Part shown: positions 34,561 to 46,305 of the stretch, one piece after another
Numbering within the stretch: position 1 is the stretch's first letter
Layout: each line of letters opens with the position of its first letter
NCBI GenBank assembly: GCA_030490835.1
Contig: CM059972.1
Location: 90,629,137 to 90,693,136, forward strand
DNA length: 64,000 nt
Direction of reading: 5' to 3'
Source of the DNA: Annona cherimola
Lineage: Eukaryota > Streptophyta > Magnoliopsida > Magnoliales > Annonaceae
The notes under the pieces: model-generated
Database searches by the model: none
Told to the model about the DNA's origin: nothing
Seen by the model: only the letters and a program-made list of their open reading frames with translations
Translations under genes and position numbers: made by a program

Positions 34561-35345
34561 AACTCAAATATTAATTTTTTTTATTTTATATATTATATCT
34601 CAAACGTTGTCTTATAATCAGGTTCATGAGACATTCTAACAATTTCCCGCATATAATTCTACAATCATCTTAACAATTCCTATTTTCGACTAACTAATTT
34701 CTACAATATCTACTGTAGGCACTTCCACAATTTCTAGTGAGAAAAGACGCCACAAACAACTCTGGCGTAATTCAAGTTTACCTCTGGCGCAGTGGTGCTA
34801 ACGCCTAGCATTTGTCTGGGAGATCCCTAGTTCAATCTGAGTGGGGAGTATTTTTTTCCTTATTATATTGTGGTGGAGCTTTACCTCCATATTTGGTGTG
34901 GTAGAGCTTGTATCTCCAAAGTTAAGTTGTAAAAATATCTAAAAAATTAATTATAATACAAATTAAGATGATTGTAAATAAATATCAATAAAAAACTCAC
35001 CTCAATAGCGATGACTAAATTGTGATTTGTTGCGACTGCAAGCCAAATATAGAATTTTTTTTATTTCACATGTATTACATCATTTTAATTAATATTGCAA
35101 TCAGGCTTCGAGACATTCTTACAATTTACTTAGCAATATTCTACAAATATCTAATCAATAATCTACTTTTTCCCAACAATAATTTCTAAATCTCCACCTG
35201 GTTGATGTTACCACAGAAATTTTTAAAAAACAAACGTCACTGCTAATACTCATCTCCGTATACTTCGGCCAACTTTCGAAGCGAAGATGCCTAACGAAAC
35301 GAGACGTTGTCTTCTACCACTGAAGCACGCTCTCGGGGCCCAAGT
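34560..35345. mobile_element. Cluster of tRNA-derived SINE-like repeats
   Basis: A repeat with TTTTTTTTATTT-type tail, AATCAGG(C)TTC and GAGACATTCTTACAATTT occurs at about 34570-34750 and again at 35050-35345. On the reverse strand the second copy ends in an A-rich tail and begins with tRNA-like GTGCTTCAGTGGTAGAAG and a B-box-like CTTCGAAAG. Between them, on the + strand (34780-34960), CTCTGGCGCAGTGGTGCTAAC and AGTTCAATCTG resemble A and B boxes of another SINE head. Confidence 0.4.
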
Positions 35346-36300
35346 ATTGAATTTTTCATTTTGCTCACGCTGGCTTCCCTCAATGAATTCTCTCTTCTCA
35401 TTACGCTAGCAGCATTAAATGTACGCCAATATCACTGAAATGTGCAGCAGAAAAAAGGAAGGCATGCATTAAATGCACCTCCTCACAGTTGCACATCCTC
35501 ATGGCACGATCCAATGGCTAATAGGTACCTGAAATAAATAGACAGCATGGATGAGCATATCGCACCATTCCCTCATATATGAAATATGTTTTATTATCAG
35601 CCCTCTTACTTTTTTAATTTCAAAAGTTTGGATGACCTATTTACTGTTTAAAATAATATAAAAATATATGAACAAGTAAATGACTATGCGCGGGATTTTA
35701 AATTCGGTTAACTCTAGTGAGATGTCTTAGCATTTTATGAAATGTTATGACATCCCAACTGCTGGACATTCTCACAGAAAATTCTAATGAGACAATAGGC
35801 CACTATTAATATAGATAGAACTGCAGCCATGAACCAGTTCACCACTCATTGGGTGAAAGCGAATTTACCACAAAGCCTCAATGGCAATTTTATACTGTTA
35901 TTATTTCCAATAAAATGACTAATTTAGAAGTTTGAATGTTTAAATAAAGATACATAACTGGCTTTAATAATGAAAAAATCTTAACCGTAATGGTAAAACT
36001 GATGATCCGCTTGGATTTTATGAAATTATTGCAGTAGAAGATGGAACCATAGAAGATGTTCGCTTTATACAATAAATTATCGGGATTTCGTACTATTGCA
36101 AAATAATTCTATCATTAAGGTGCATAATCTATTTTTTCAAAAAATAATTGCATGGTTATTGTGGCTATCTTTGGAGCAGGACACATGGAAGCATAGCTGC
36201 AACTGGAAGCCATGTACCAGCTACGCGGAAAGAGTCTTAATTGCGAGGAGACAAAGGTGTCGATACCGGTTGCTGATCAGGTGCACCCAGTATTACTGAG
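35346..36300. other. Intergenic DNA, no feature recognised
   Basis: AT-rich sequence with a few short frames, none with protein character. The segment to about 35540 is slightly less AT-rich. No repeat family from this window was recognised here. Confidence 0.4.
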
Positions 36301-36637
36301 GTTCAATGCTCTCGAAAGCATACACTTATTTTTTATATTTTTTTCAAATTTTTTTTATGAACTTGTTAATCTAAGTATATTTAACATATTTATCAATTTT
36401 TACTATTTTTGAGATTTTTAGATATTTATTTTAGAATTTTAAAAATCAGTGGTATTTTAAAATTACTAAAATACCACTGATTTTTAAAATTCTAAAATAA
36501 ATATCTAAAAATCTACAAAAATAATAAAAATTGATACACATGTTAAATACAATTAAATTAGCATTTGTGTAAAAATATTTTTAAAAATAAAAAAATAAAT
36601 GTATGTACCTGGGAGCATTGAGGCTCAATGCTCCCGA
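36301..36637. mobile_element. Family C hairpin MITE, near-perfect palindrome
   Basis: The two arms of about 160 bp are almost exact inverted copies around 36464. The core runs ATCAGTGGTATTTTA then TAAAATACCACTGAT, extending outward through TTTAGAATTTTAAAAATC and AGATATTTATT to TTCAATGCTC at the left and GCTCAATGCTCC at the right. A transcript would fold into one long hairpin. Confidence 0.8.
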
Positions 36638-37339
36638 GTGTACTTGATTAGCACCAGTCAATACCTTACATGTACCGAAATACCTAGAGACTATCTGGGT
36701 AGAAAAATATTTTGAGGTTATAATTTGTATGATGAATAGAAATAATGGTTAAAGGCTTGATTAAAACCTATCTTTGGATAAAAATCTACTTTACTTTCGT
36801 TGAAGTCTACAAAATTATGTGGTATTTTCTTGCTCAATTTTGGATTCTACAATGGCTGTTGATTGCGCTTAATTGATACTCTAATTTTTTTGATTGATAG
36901 TTATATATATACTATGACATTTTGATATTACAAATCTAACATATTCATAACCCTCAGTATGGAAAGACATCCTCTAAAATATCCTATCTTTCAGGAGGAT
37001 AATCGTAAATACCTTCAAACCGGAAGACAAGTTCTTTTATTCACTCCCACTAGTCGGAGAAAGTGAACCCCAAACCTCTATTTAAGCATGCCGCTGGAGT
37101 TATCACTAGTTGATGTGGCACTAATACTTTAATCTTAAATATAAAATGAATTTTACATTATTTCAAACAAATATACACCAAAATATTAGGAATATTTAAC
37201 TTATTTCATAGATAAAATTATATTCTAAGGACCAATCTATGAGTTTAATATATTCTTTAACATGTGAATTTACACATGTATCTCGAACGGAAAATTGTTG
37301 CACATAATATTATAGATTTGCTTTACAACAGTCAGTTGT

Positions 37340-37500
37340 TATGTATACTTGGTGGAATGGTTTTTCACCTTGTATTTTTTATGTAGCGTGTAAAAATATA
37401 GTTGATTTTTTGATCGATTGTGGGGCTCCTCTCTCCGTTTTCACTAGTTTGTTGGTAGTTGAGAGGGAGAGCTAACCCACACTTTCCTGATCAAAAAATA
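37340..37500 (+). pseudogene. Extreme 3' end of a LINE
   Basis: One frame reads TWWNGFSPCIFYVACKNIVDF, comparable to the WWNNPPQILLEKLCTDNF end of the LINE at 38417. It is followed by a short 3'UTR ending GATCAAAAAATA. Only the last 30 or so codons remain. Confidence 0.45.
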
Positions 37501-37539
37501 CTTGAGTTTGTATGTGAACTCACACATAGGCCGTTGGTT

Positions 37540-37603
37540 ACACCTGGTTGGTGGCTAGTATGCCACACGTCTAGGGTTCGACATCGCTAGTAATAAAAAA
37601 AAA
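37540..37603 (+). mobile_element. tRNA-like SINE head fragment
   Basis: GGTTGGTGGCTAGTATGCC resembles an A box and GGGTTCGACATCGC a B box, about 28 bp apart, with a run of A at 37594-37603. Too short and diverged to be a functional tRNA. Confidence 0.4.
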
Positions 37604-38416
37604 ATTAGATTTATACTTGCAATCATTTTGAATTTGGAAAATTTATTCTCACTTATAATTAAGCAAAGGTATTATGTGTAGTCCACAAATGAAACTTACA
37701 AAATTTTGAAATAGTTTGAAAATTTGAAAGGAATCCGAGGATGAGAACTTTAATGGCCAGGTGAATTAATTCCTAAAATCCAAGGCTCCAAGTGGTGGTC
37801 TACCATTTTTTTTAGTTTTTAATATTTTTATTTTTTCATTTTTATATGGGTTCTAATGTTATCATTTTTAATTCTTAGACATATTTTTGAAAAATTTTCA
37901 TGTGAGGAGTCTGAGATAAGTGAAATTTCTTGTTTTTGAAAATTTATAAAATATGTAGAATAATTTAAAAATGGTCAATTTTAGAATATGAAATAAATAC
38001 AATTGAGCTCACATAAAAAAAAGAAAACAAAAAATATATTAAAAACTAAAAAAAGATACATCCGATGTTACTTCTCCTATGATGAGTATTTAGAATGGAC
38101 AAAGATTCAATAGACGAATAGTGATTTTTGTCCATTCCTTTTTTAAGGTAAATACCCAGTATACTCACCACTTTTACCATTAATTTTATTTATACTTACG
38201 AGTTTTTTAAAATTTCAATATACACACATATTTTACCTAAATTTTTATTTATACTCACACTATTAAAAATTTGTTAAAAAAAGTCATTAGCCTTCTAAGA
38301 AATAATGAAGATGGACAATTGAAATGTTTTTTTTTTTTTTTTTTTGATGAAAAGGACACCCTATCCCCTCACCTCTACATTCAAAGGGGAGGATGGGATA
38401 GAAGAGTCCAAGCAAT

Positions 38417-40943
38417 TCATTGCCAAAAATTATCTGTACACAGTTTTTCCAAAAGAATCTGGGGTGGATTATTCCACCACATGTGACAATCCACACCCGA
38501 GAAAGAAACAAAATCAGCTAAGGCATGGGCAACACCGTTTCCATGCCTCAACACATGAAGAAGAGAAAAATATGGAGAAGAAGAGAATAAAGCTTTGATA
38601 TCTTCAATGATAGCCCCAACCGGTGAAAGGATAGGCACATCCTGCAAGACATAGTGGACCAGAAGAAGAGAGTCAGTTTCGAACTGCACTTTCCCTAGCT
38701 CTAGAAGAACCGCCCATTTTATCCCCAAAAGCAGCGCAGTTGCTTCCCTGCAGAGGGGTCCCAAATTGCCGCGACGCCTCCACCCTTTAGCACCAACAAA
38801 GCATCCATTGGAGTCCCTAATAATAGCGGCAAACCCCATAGTTTGTGTGTCATCATGCATCCTAGCATCAACATTCAATTTGAAGGAGCCCCCAGGAGGC
38901 TTAGTCCATCTAACCACAAGGGGTCTATCCATAAGCCCATCCAAAATAAGAGATGGTGCCCTTTTGCATTGATCGAGATAGTCGTTGCACCAATCGATGA
39001 TATTGCTGAAGGATGGCAGGACCCCCTCCTCTCTTAGCTTGTTGCGCATGAACCACACACGCCAGAAGAATGTAACAAAGAGAGCCAGTTTGCCACGTCT
39101 AGTAGAAGAGCATAATCCACAAAAAGCTTCCTGGATGGATCCCAAGGAATGAGAAAAACCGGCCACACGCAAGAGAGCCGAACGAATGTGTCGGCATTCG
39201 AGAAATAAGTGAGTAGCATCTTCCCTCTCCGACCTACAAAACGAACAAAATGGGTCAACCTCAATGTTACGTAACAGTAAGTTTGACTTAGTGGGTAAGG
39301 CGTCTTTGAATAATCTCCATCCGAATATCATGATTTTGTTTGGGAGCTTCGACTTCCATATCGCCTTGTACACAGCCGAGTGAGATTGAGGAGACGCAAC
39401 CTCATTTAGCATTCTGTAAGCAGACTTAACAGAATAGATGCCATTTGGTTCATGAATCCAGTACATCCGGTCCTCCACAGAAGTGTTTAGAAGAGGAACT
39501 TGACCAACTACCCTCCAACCAGCAACACCCACAACCGCCTCGATCCGTTCCCTATTCCACGTGTGCTCAGCTTCATTGATGAAATAGCTGACCCTGACAT
39601 CATCCGAAATGCCCCGCGGGAGGGGCCCCACAATAGCCAGCCTGTCCGCTATCCATGCATCCTTAAGGAAGTGGACCCGCTTCCCATTGCCAATGCACCA
39701 CCTACACCCGTCCCGAATCATCACCATAGCCTTCTGAATACTTTTCCAAGTAAAGGAATCAGACGCTCTTGTTTTGGAGTTCCAAATATCACCATAGGGA
39801 AAGTATTTTGATTTAAGGACCCTGTAGCAGAGAGAGTGTGTTTGAGTGGTGAGGCGCCATACTTGCTTCCCAAGAAGAGCGATATTGAAAGAATGTAGTT
39901 CCCTGAATCCCATACCACCCGAAAGCTTGGAAGTACACATGTCCTTCCAGGCTATCCAGCTCATCTTCCGTTTGTTCTCCTTCTCCCCCCACCAAAATCT
40001 GCTAATCATCCTGTTGATTTCATTGCAAAATATTTTCGGAAGCAAAAATATGTTCATCGAATAAGCCGGAATAGCCTGGGCGACAGCTTTAATCAGAACC
40101 TCCTTCCCACCCGAGGAGAGAAGCCTACCCTTCCAACCTTGAATTTTGTTCCAGATACGCTGTTTGAGGCCATTAAACATTTGGTTTTTTGCCCGACCGA
40201 GCCATGCCGGAAGCCCCAAATAGTAATCCAAGTTCTGGCCCATGGTTCCAATCAGATGGATGATTTCGCTTCGCACCACGCCCCGCACATTAGAACTGAA
40301 GAACACAGCAGTCTTATCCACATTAACCACTTGCCCCGAAGCCTCCTCATAGCGATTGAGAATTTCCATAAGATTCTGAACCTCCCTCCTCTCTGCCCTG
40401 ATAAAGACAATTGCATCATCCGCAAAGAGTAAATGAGTAACAGGCGGTCCCCTTGGGTTTAGCTTGATACCATTCAATTTCCCACCCATGGCCGCTTTAG
40501 AAATAAGGGCAGATAGCCCCTCAGCACATAAAATGAAGAGATAGGGAGATAACGGGTCACCCTGTCTTAACCCCCGCTGCGCATTAAAGTATCTAGTCTT
40601 GAAGCCATTCACATTGACCCTATACTTGACCGTAGAGATGCACCCCATTATCCATCTAATCCACGCCGGATCGAAGTTCATAGCTTCCATAATCTGCTGT
40701 AAGAAAGCCCACTCCACCCGGTCGTACGCCTTAGACATATCAAGTTTGATGGCCATCCCGTTCTTTGCTCCATATTTGCGCCTCCTTAAAAAATGGATGA
40801 CTTCGTATGCTACCAACATGTTGTCCGAAATAAGTCTCCCCGGAATGAACGCGCTCTGGTTTTCGCTAATAATGTCATGGAGGCACAGCTTCACTCTATT
40901 GGCCAGAACTTTAGCCAATATTTTGTACGCAACATTACAGAGG
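38417..40943 (-). pseudogene. LINE ORF2, reverse transcriptase to RNase H part
   Basis: Downstream of the frame break the frame is open for over 840 codons to the TGA at 38417-38419. Order: reverse transcriptase (FIPGRLISDN, KLDMSKAYDRVEW, GLRQGDPLSPYLF, active site FADD), thumb and connection (GLPAWLGRAK, GGMGFRELHSFN), zf-RVT (YSVKSAYR, AIWKSKLPNK, CSFCRSEREDATHLFLEC) and an RNase H domain with LNVDAR, REATALLLG and FETDSLLL. RT and RNase H acidic residues look intact. The start of the RT domain, around FRP/LCNVAYK, is damaged by a deletion of about 8 nt near 40941, which shifts the frame relative to the endonuclease part. Confidence 0.93.
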
Positions 40944-42488
40944 ACGGAAATCAGACAAAGATTGAGCATCCACCTTTTTCGGAATGAGAGCGATAGTAGT
41001 GGAGTTAAGCCTTTCAACCTGCTGACAAAGTTGCTCAAAATCCGGTTGTTCCATGAATTGTTTGCACCACTGGAAAACATCTTGTCCCACCGTTTGCCAA
41101 TGCTTCTGAAAAAATTCCGCCGACATGCCATCAGGCCCCGGCGCCTTGGTTGGGCTCATCGACTTAACTGCCTTGACAACTTCATCAAATTCAAGAGGTC
41201 TACACAAAGATTGATTCTGCTGGTCCGAAATTTTTGAAGAAATCACCTCATTCAACCAATCACATCTAGTTTGACCAGAAGAGGAAAACAAAGAAGAAAA
41301 ATGGGCCACCGCCATTTCCATTAACTTATCTTGAGCAGAAATCCACTGTCCATTATGATCCATAAGGCCGTCAATATTGTTAGCCCTTCTGCGCTTCGAC
41401 GCCATATGATGAAAAAACTTGGTGTTTTGATCACCCGCATGAAGCCAGTGTGTCTTTGCTCTCTGCCTCCACAACTGTTCCTCATCGCCCATTAGAATGT
41501 TGATGTGGAGCTTGACACGTTTAATTGCATCGTCTCTGCGATCTGTTGGATTCTGCTCCATAAGAATACACAGCTCCCGTTGCTTATCCTCAATGGCTTT
41601 CCTAAGATTCCCCTTATTCCGCCGATTCCATCTAGAAAGTTCCATACTACAAGTGTGTATCTTCCGCTCCAATGGAATCGGGTCAGAGAGCCCATTACCC
41701 AGGTGCGAGATCCAAGCTTGATTGACGATCCAATGGGTTTCCTTATCTCTTGCCCAGAACAGTTCATATCGGAATTCCCTTGGGGGTTTGCCACGGCCAT
41801 TCAGTGTGTTCAGAACCAGAAGAAGAGGACAATGATCGGAATAAGCTGCAGCTAAATGGAAAACTTTCGCATTAGGGAATAATGACAACCAGTTAGGCGT
41901 TGCTACTCCCCTATCCAATCTGGCTTCAACCCGCTGAGAACCTCTTCTATTATTGCTCCACGTCATGGCAGGACCCACAAACCCCATATCTGCCAGATTG
42001 CACCTGTCCAAAATAGAACACAACGAATCCATTTGGTGATGAGGCCGATTCTTTTGGCTTAGATATTCGTTTGGACCCGTGACCTCATTAAAGTCGCCCA
42101 TCGCAACCCACGGAGAGTCCGACCTGTCACTTAACATCTCCAGAAGCTGCCACGTATGAGTCCTCATCTGCGTTTCATGATGACCATATATACCAGTAAA
42201 CCGCCACCCTTGGACCTCTGCATCGATGTGGTGCATGGAGTAGCTGATGATTGTAGCAGGAAAATCACTGTGCCAAAGCAATGCAAGCCCTCCCCTTCTA
42301 TCCGTAGGATCAACCGCCAAACAATTATCAAATTTGAGTGTGAGCCGAATTCCTTCCATTTCCTTAACAGTCCTTTTTGTTTCAGAGAGGAAAACAGCCT
42401 TGGGATCTTTTTTCTTGACAAGGTCAAGGAGACAACGAATTGCCCGTGGGTTCCCAAGCCCACGGCAATTCCAAGCCAAGAGCGCCAT
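40935..42488 (-). pseudogene. LINE ORF2, endonuclease part
   Basis: Starts at MALLAWNCRGLGNPR (ATG at 42488-42486), the usual N terminus of plant LINE ORF2, and stays open to a TAA at 40937-40935. It carries the APE-type endonuclease domain: AWNCRGLG, SETK, GGLALLW, GDFNE and the terminal SDHCPLLL. It continues through the linker to KAPGPDGMSAEFFQ and IPKKVD at the front of the reverse transcriptase, where the deletion ends the frame. Catalytic Asn, Glu, Asp and His positions of the endonuclease appear present. Confidence 0.93.
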
Positions 42489-42489
42489 G

Positions 42490-43125
42490 TTAGACGAGGT
42501 GGGGCTGAGGGACCTCCTCAGCCACCACCTCCTTACAATCAAGGGATTTGTCAACCTTTGAGCGCTTAGAAAAGTTGTTATCCTCCATTTGCAAACTATC
42601 CACCCCTCTCTTAGAGATAACTACCATTGAAGACACACGTAACTGACCAGTCGAAACCAGATTCTCGCCTCTCGCCCTCCGTTTCCATCTGCCCCTCCCT
42701 GGTTGGTCAACTGCCATGCCTTCATCATATTTCTGTTCACCGTGTACCTCACTCCCTTCCTTTACCGATACCACCTTCCTGCCATTTGACGCCAGGACTT
42801 TAGTCTTAACCAAGTCCTTCTCCAAGATACTGCCCAATGCCAAGGGATTTTCCATACCCAAGGGACAATCCAGCAAATCATTTTGGGTCGATTCACCTTT
42901 CACCTCACGCTGCACCTGTTGAGCACAGGAACCAGAAGTCTGCCACCACGTTGAGGACCTATAGTGGGGTAAAGAACATTCCAACTCCTCAGATTGGTGA
43001 GCATGTGCGGTCGGCACATCTTGCCCGCAAGCCTGCTGGTCATGAATCCAGCTGCCCTCCATTTGGGACAACCGGGGTTCACTACCCTCCAATCCCTCAC
43101 CCATCTGTTGAGCAAAGTTCTGCAC
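42490..43125 (-). pseudogene. 3' portion of LINE ORF1
   Basis: An open frame of 211 codons immediately upstream of ORF2. It is polar, rich in Gln, Ser and Lys, with a basic GRGRWKRRAR stretch typical of the C-terminal part of plant LINE ORF1 proteins. The RNA-binding N-terminal and zinc-knuckle parts are missing, cut off where the element joins its target duplication at 43132. The ATG at 43125 is internal. Confidence 0.7.
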
Positions 43126-43150
43126 CAGAACTGGACAATTGAAATGTTTT

Positions 43151-43776
43151 AGATTTTAGACAAGATGAGGATGAGATGAGAATTCGAAGCGCAAGTATAT
43201 TGGAAATGGAAAAAAGTATATAAGATTGAGAAAAATTGCATTTCAAATGAAAAAATAAGTAATTATTTTTTAGAATGAGAAAAATATTTTTGGAAGATGA
43301 GAGATTCCGTTATAGGATCATCTAATCCTAACTATGAGCAACGAGGGGCTTTAATGACTTAATGAATTAATTTATAAAATTAAAATAATTAACACTGTTT
43401 AAAAGGGGTAATGACTTAATAAAGTTGGATGCATGGAGATATGATGAAGATGTCCATGCAACTCAATTGTTTTTATTTTAAACTTAAAATATTATTTGTT
43501 TTATCTTTTTATAAAAAATTGCTTACATTAAAAGCTTGTATTCTTTAAAAAAAATTGGCATCTTTTCGAGAGGGAATAAATAACTTTTTTCAAAAATATA
43601 TAATATATAGTACATAAAATCTTCAATTCATGTGATTTTTAGAATAATAAATAAGTAGTATAGACAAATACGTTTCAAAACAAATAATATAGACAAATAT
43701 GATAAATGATTTAAATTTAGAAAAAATTGACATGATGAAGGAAATTGCATAGACAACAAAGTCATGTGTTGTGTCA
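43151..43776. other. AT-rich intergenic DNA
   Basis: Nothing recognised; no frame of protein character and no repeat family from this window. Confidence 0.4.
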
Positions 43777-46305
43777 GTTGTATGCCATGCATCCTAAGCA
43801 TTTTCATACAGAGAATGTTTAGAAAATTATGACTTTTGAGAAATTAAATATAAGAATTAGCTCAATATAGTACATAACTACATATGCTCATATTCGGTTG
43901 TTCATGCAATAAGCTAAATAGAGCATATAATTGATGCAAATAGTTGGAGGTATGAATGCTATAAAGGATTACCCTCAAGAAAGGAGTTTTGATGAGAGCC
44001 AAAGAGGTCAAAAATAGAATACAAGATGTTCTAAAACATGTAGGAGGAGATCTAATACGGTTTGGGTTGTGTCGGGCTAGAAATTGGAAAGCAAATCATC
44101 TAAAAATTATACCTCTAGCAAGAGACATGGTTTGAACCATGTTTAGCTGGATCAAACATGGTTCAAACCGTGTTTAGAGTTGAATTCTTTGTTTTAACTG
44201 CTTTGTACATTGGTTTGTGGAACTTTGTCCAATTTTTCTTAAAAAAATATACAAGCACGTTTCAACATGAATTGAGATATCTTTAAATCTTTTTTGAGCA
44301 AGCCTTGAAAGTTAAGGTTTTGAGAAAAATAGGAGCTAAGAAAAAAAGAGACAAGAGGCGAGTTAGTGAGAAAGATTTAAAACACCATTGAAGATTCAAA
44401 TAATAAGCTTTCAGTTTCTTCTTTAATTCTAATTGTCTTAGTTTTTTATAGATACTTGCTAAGATATTGTCTTGTTATGTGAATTGATCCAAATTATGTT
44501 TAGCTAAACCTCTTCTCTAGAGTTTAGAGATATAACATGTTATACTATACATGGATGACGTGGTTTTCCTTATTTATGAAAAAAGTTTGTTTTAATTTAA
44601 TATCTTATAGTGTTAGTGCTTTTTTAGTGTATAGGATAACACTTTGGCATTATTTCATATATTAGGTAAAAGAACCAAAAGGTGAAAGTCTAATATAGGA
44701 TAATCAAGATATTAAACCTATAAATTTAGACCATGATAATAAGCCAAATACCCTAGAAAAGTTTATGAACTATCATAAAATTTAATGAGTTCTAATTGAC
44801 ATGATCCTATCAAAATATGTCGTTATAAAGATTAGAGTACATCTTTTATGCTTTAAAAGAGGATGTAAGATTAAATTATAGTTTGCTCTCTTTAATATAA
44901 ATTATCCAAATTAAATAAGTAAGTTAATCATATGTGAAATTTTAGATCCTAAATCTCTGATACCATTGATTCTAAACTTTGTTTATGTACTTAGAATGGC
45001 TTACATTCTCTTTTATTCATTTTCTTTTAGCAAAATCACATGTTTCAATTGTTTTAAAGTAATTGCATCATTAGAGTTTTAAGTTTTCAAATTTCTTATG
45101 ATATTTTATATATTATAGGCTACAACCTGTGCACTTGCAGATAACCTAGTAAGTATTTTAGCCTATTTTTATGGTTGAAACTCCTAGGTTTAACATATTG
45201 ATTTTCTTTGTATTAAACTTCTATCTTTTGGTTCCTTTCCTTAATATATGTGATTATGCAAAAGTATGAGCTTAAATACAAAGTAATTGTTTATACTTCA
45301 AAATATTAAATTAAAGTAAATTATCCTTCATAAACATGCAAAATTGAATCATCCACACAAATTATTTATATACTACATTCTAACCATCAATAAGAGAATT
45401 ATTCAAGCACGACTTCAATAAATTCGAAAGATAAACTAATATTCTTATCATAAACCATCAAATCCAAAACAATAAAATCAAAAGTGAAAGGAAGATAAAA
45501 GTTTATTGATTTAGTTTTGAATAGTATCTTGGATCTTTTCCTCCAACTTGCTCATCGTTCTTTCTCTTGTGGCTCCTTCTTCTCAAGTCCTTTCCTTCAA
45601 ACCTAAAACTCTTGTCTTAAATATGTTTAAAGATATCCTAATTCATGATGAAATGTGCTTATATAGCCTACCAAGAAAAATATATAAAATTTTATGAAAC
45701 CAACGCATAAAGAGTTTGGCATTAAACACGATTTGAACCGTGTTTGTGCTTCTTGATTTCTAGCTTGATACATCCCAAACCATGTTAGAACTCTTAAACA
45801 TTTTGGGTGTATTTGATAGTGGGTATAAAATGTCAAGTTAAAACTTTTCAATTTCCATAACTATAATATTTTTTAATTATTTTTTCACATTTTCCTATAC
45901 AACTACCCTACTTTTCAATCATTTCTGTACAACTACCTATACGACTAATCTATCTATTTTAATTTTATCTTCTTTACTCATCATCATTACTCCTATCATA
46001 TCATATCATTTGAAAAACTTTTACTTTTCAAAACTTTTCATCAAAAGTTTTATACATTCTCAAACATACCTTTTATATCATGTTGTACTCTATTTTTAAC
46101 TTCTTTGGCTTTCTTTAAAGTCTCTTTCTTGAGTGCAATCCTTTTTTTAGCATTCATACCTCCAATTATTTACATTGATTTTAGAAACAACAACCAAATA
46201 TGAGCACTTGCATATATTGAGTTAATTCTAGCATTTAATATATCAAAAATCATAAGTTTCTAAAAATTCTCAGTATGATAATACTTGGGATGCATGGTAT
46301 ACGAC
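43777..46305. repeat. Large inverted repeat: two LTR-like copies of about 1 kb
   Basis: The left arm (about 43777-44790) is repeated in inverse at about 45110-46305. Blocks in left-arm order that recur inverted on the right: TGCCATGCATCC, TTGGAGGTATGAATGCT, GGTTTGAACC/GGTTCAAACCGTGTTTA, ATGAATT(G/A)(A/G)GATATCTTTAAA, TTTAATTTAATAT and CATATATTA(G)G(T)AAA(A)G(A)ACCAAAAG. The right arm is longer because it contains a 268-bp family A MITE. On the reverse strand the right arm is preceded by a TTGAGGACAAGCAAA motif, common just before the 3' LTR of some plant gypsy elements, so LTR identity is plausible but inferred. Confidence 0.75.
45804..46071 (-). mobile_element. Family A Tourist-like MITE inside the right arm of the inverted repeat
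   Basis: Starts GGGTGTATTTGATAG and ends CTCAAACATACC with the family interior in reverse orientation. The matching place in the left arm (near 44035) has no insertion, so this MITE arrived after the two arms were formed. Confidence 0.8.

Larger units (their letters stand above)
38331..43131 (-). mobile_element. 5'-truncated L1-type LINE retrotransposon
   Basis: A 4.8-kb non-LTR element in reverse orientation. Its poly(A) tail appears as a T run at 38331-38345. The target duplication TGGACAATTGAAATGTTTT is intact at 38312-38330 and 43132-43150 (the end next to the T run is ambiguous by a few bases). It carries the end of ORF1 and all domains of ORF2: endonuclease, reverse transcriptase, zf-RVT and RNase H. 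An identical duplication and long frames argue for fairly recent insertion. It is 5'-truncated and ORF2 is frameshifted, so it is inactive on its own. Confidence 0.97.

Noticed and set aside
34785..34860. Possible tRNA gene
   Set aside because: A-box and B-box-like motifs exist, but no cloverleaf with paired acceptor stem could be drawn; SINE head is likelier.
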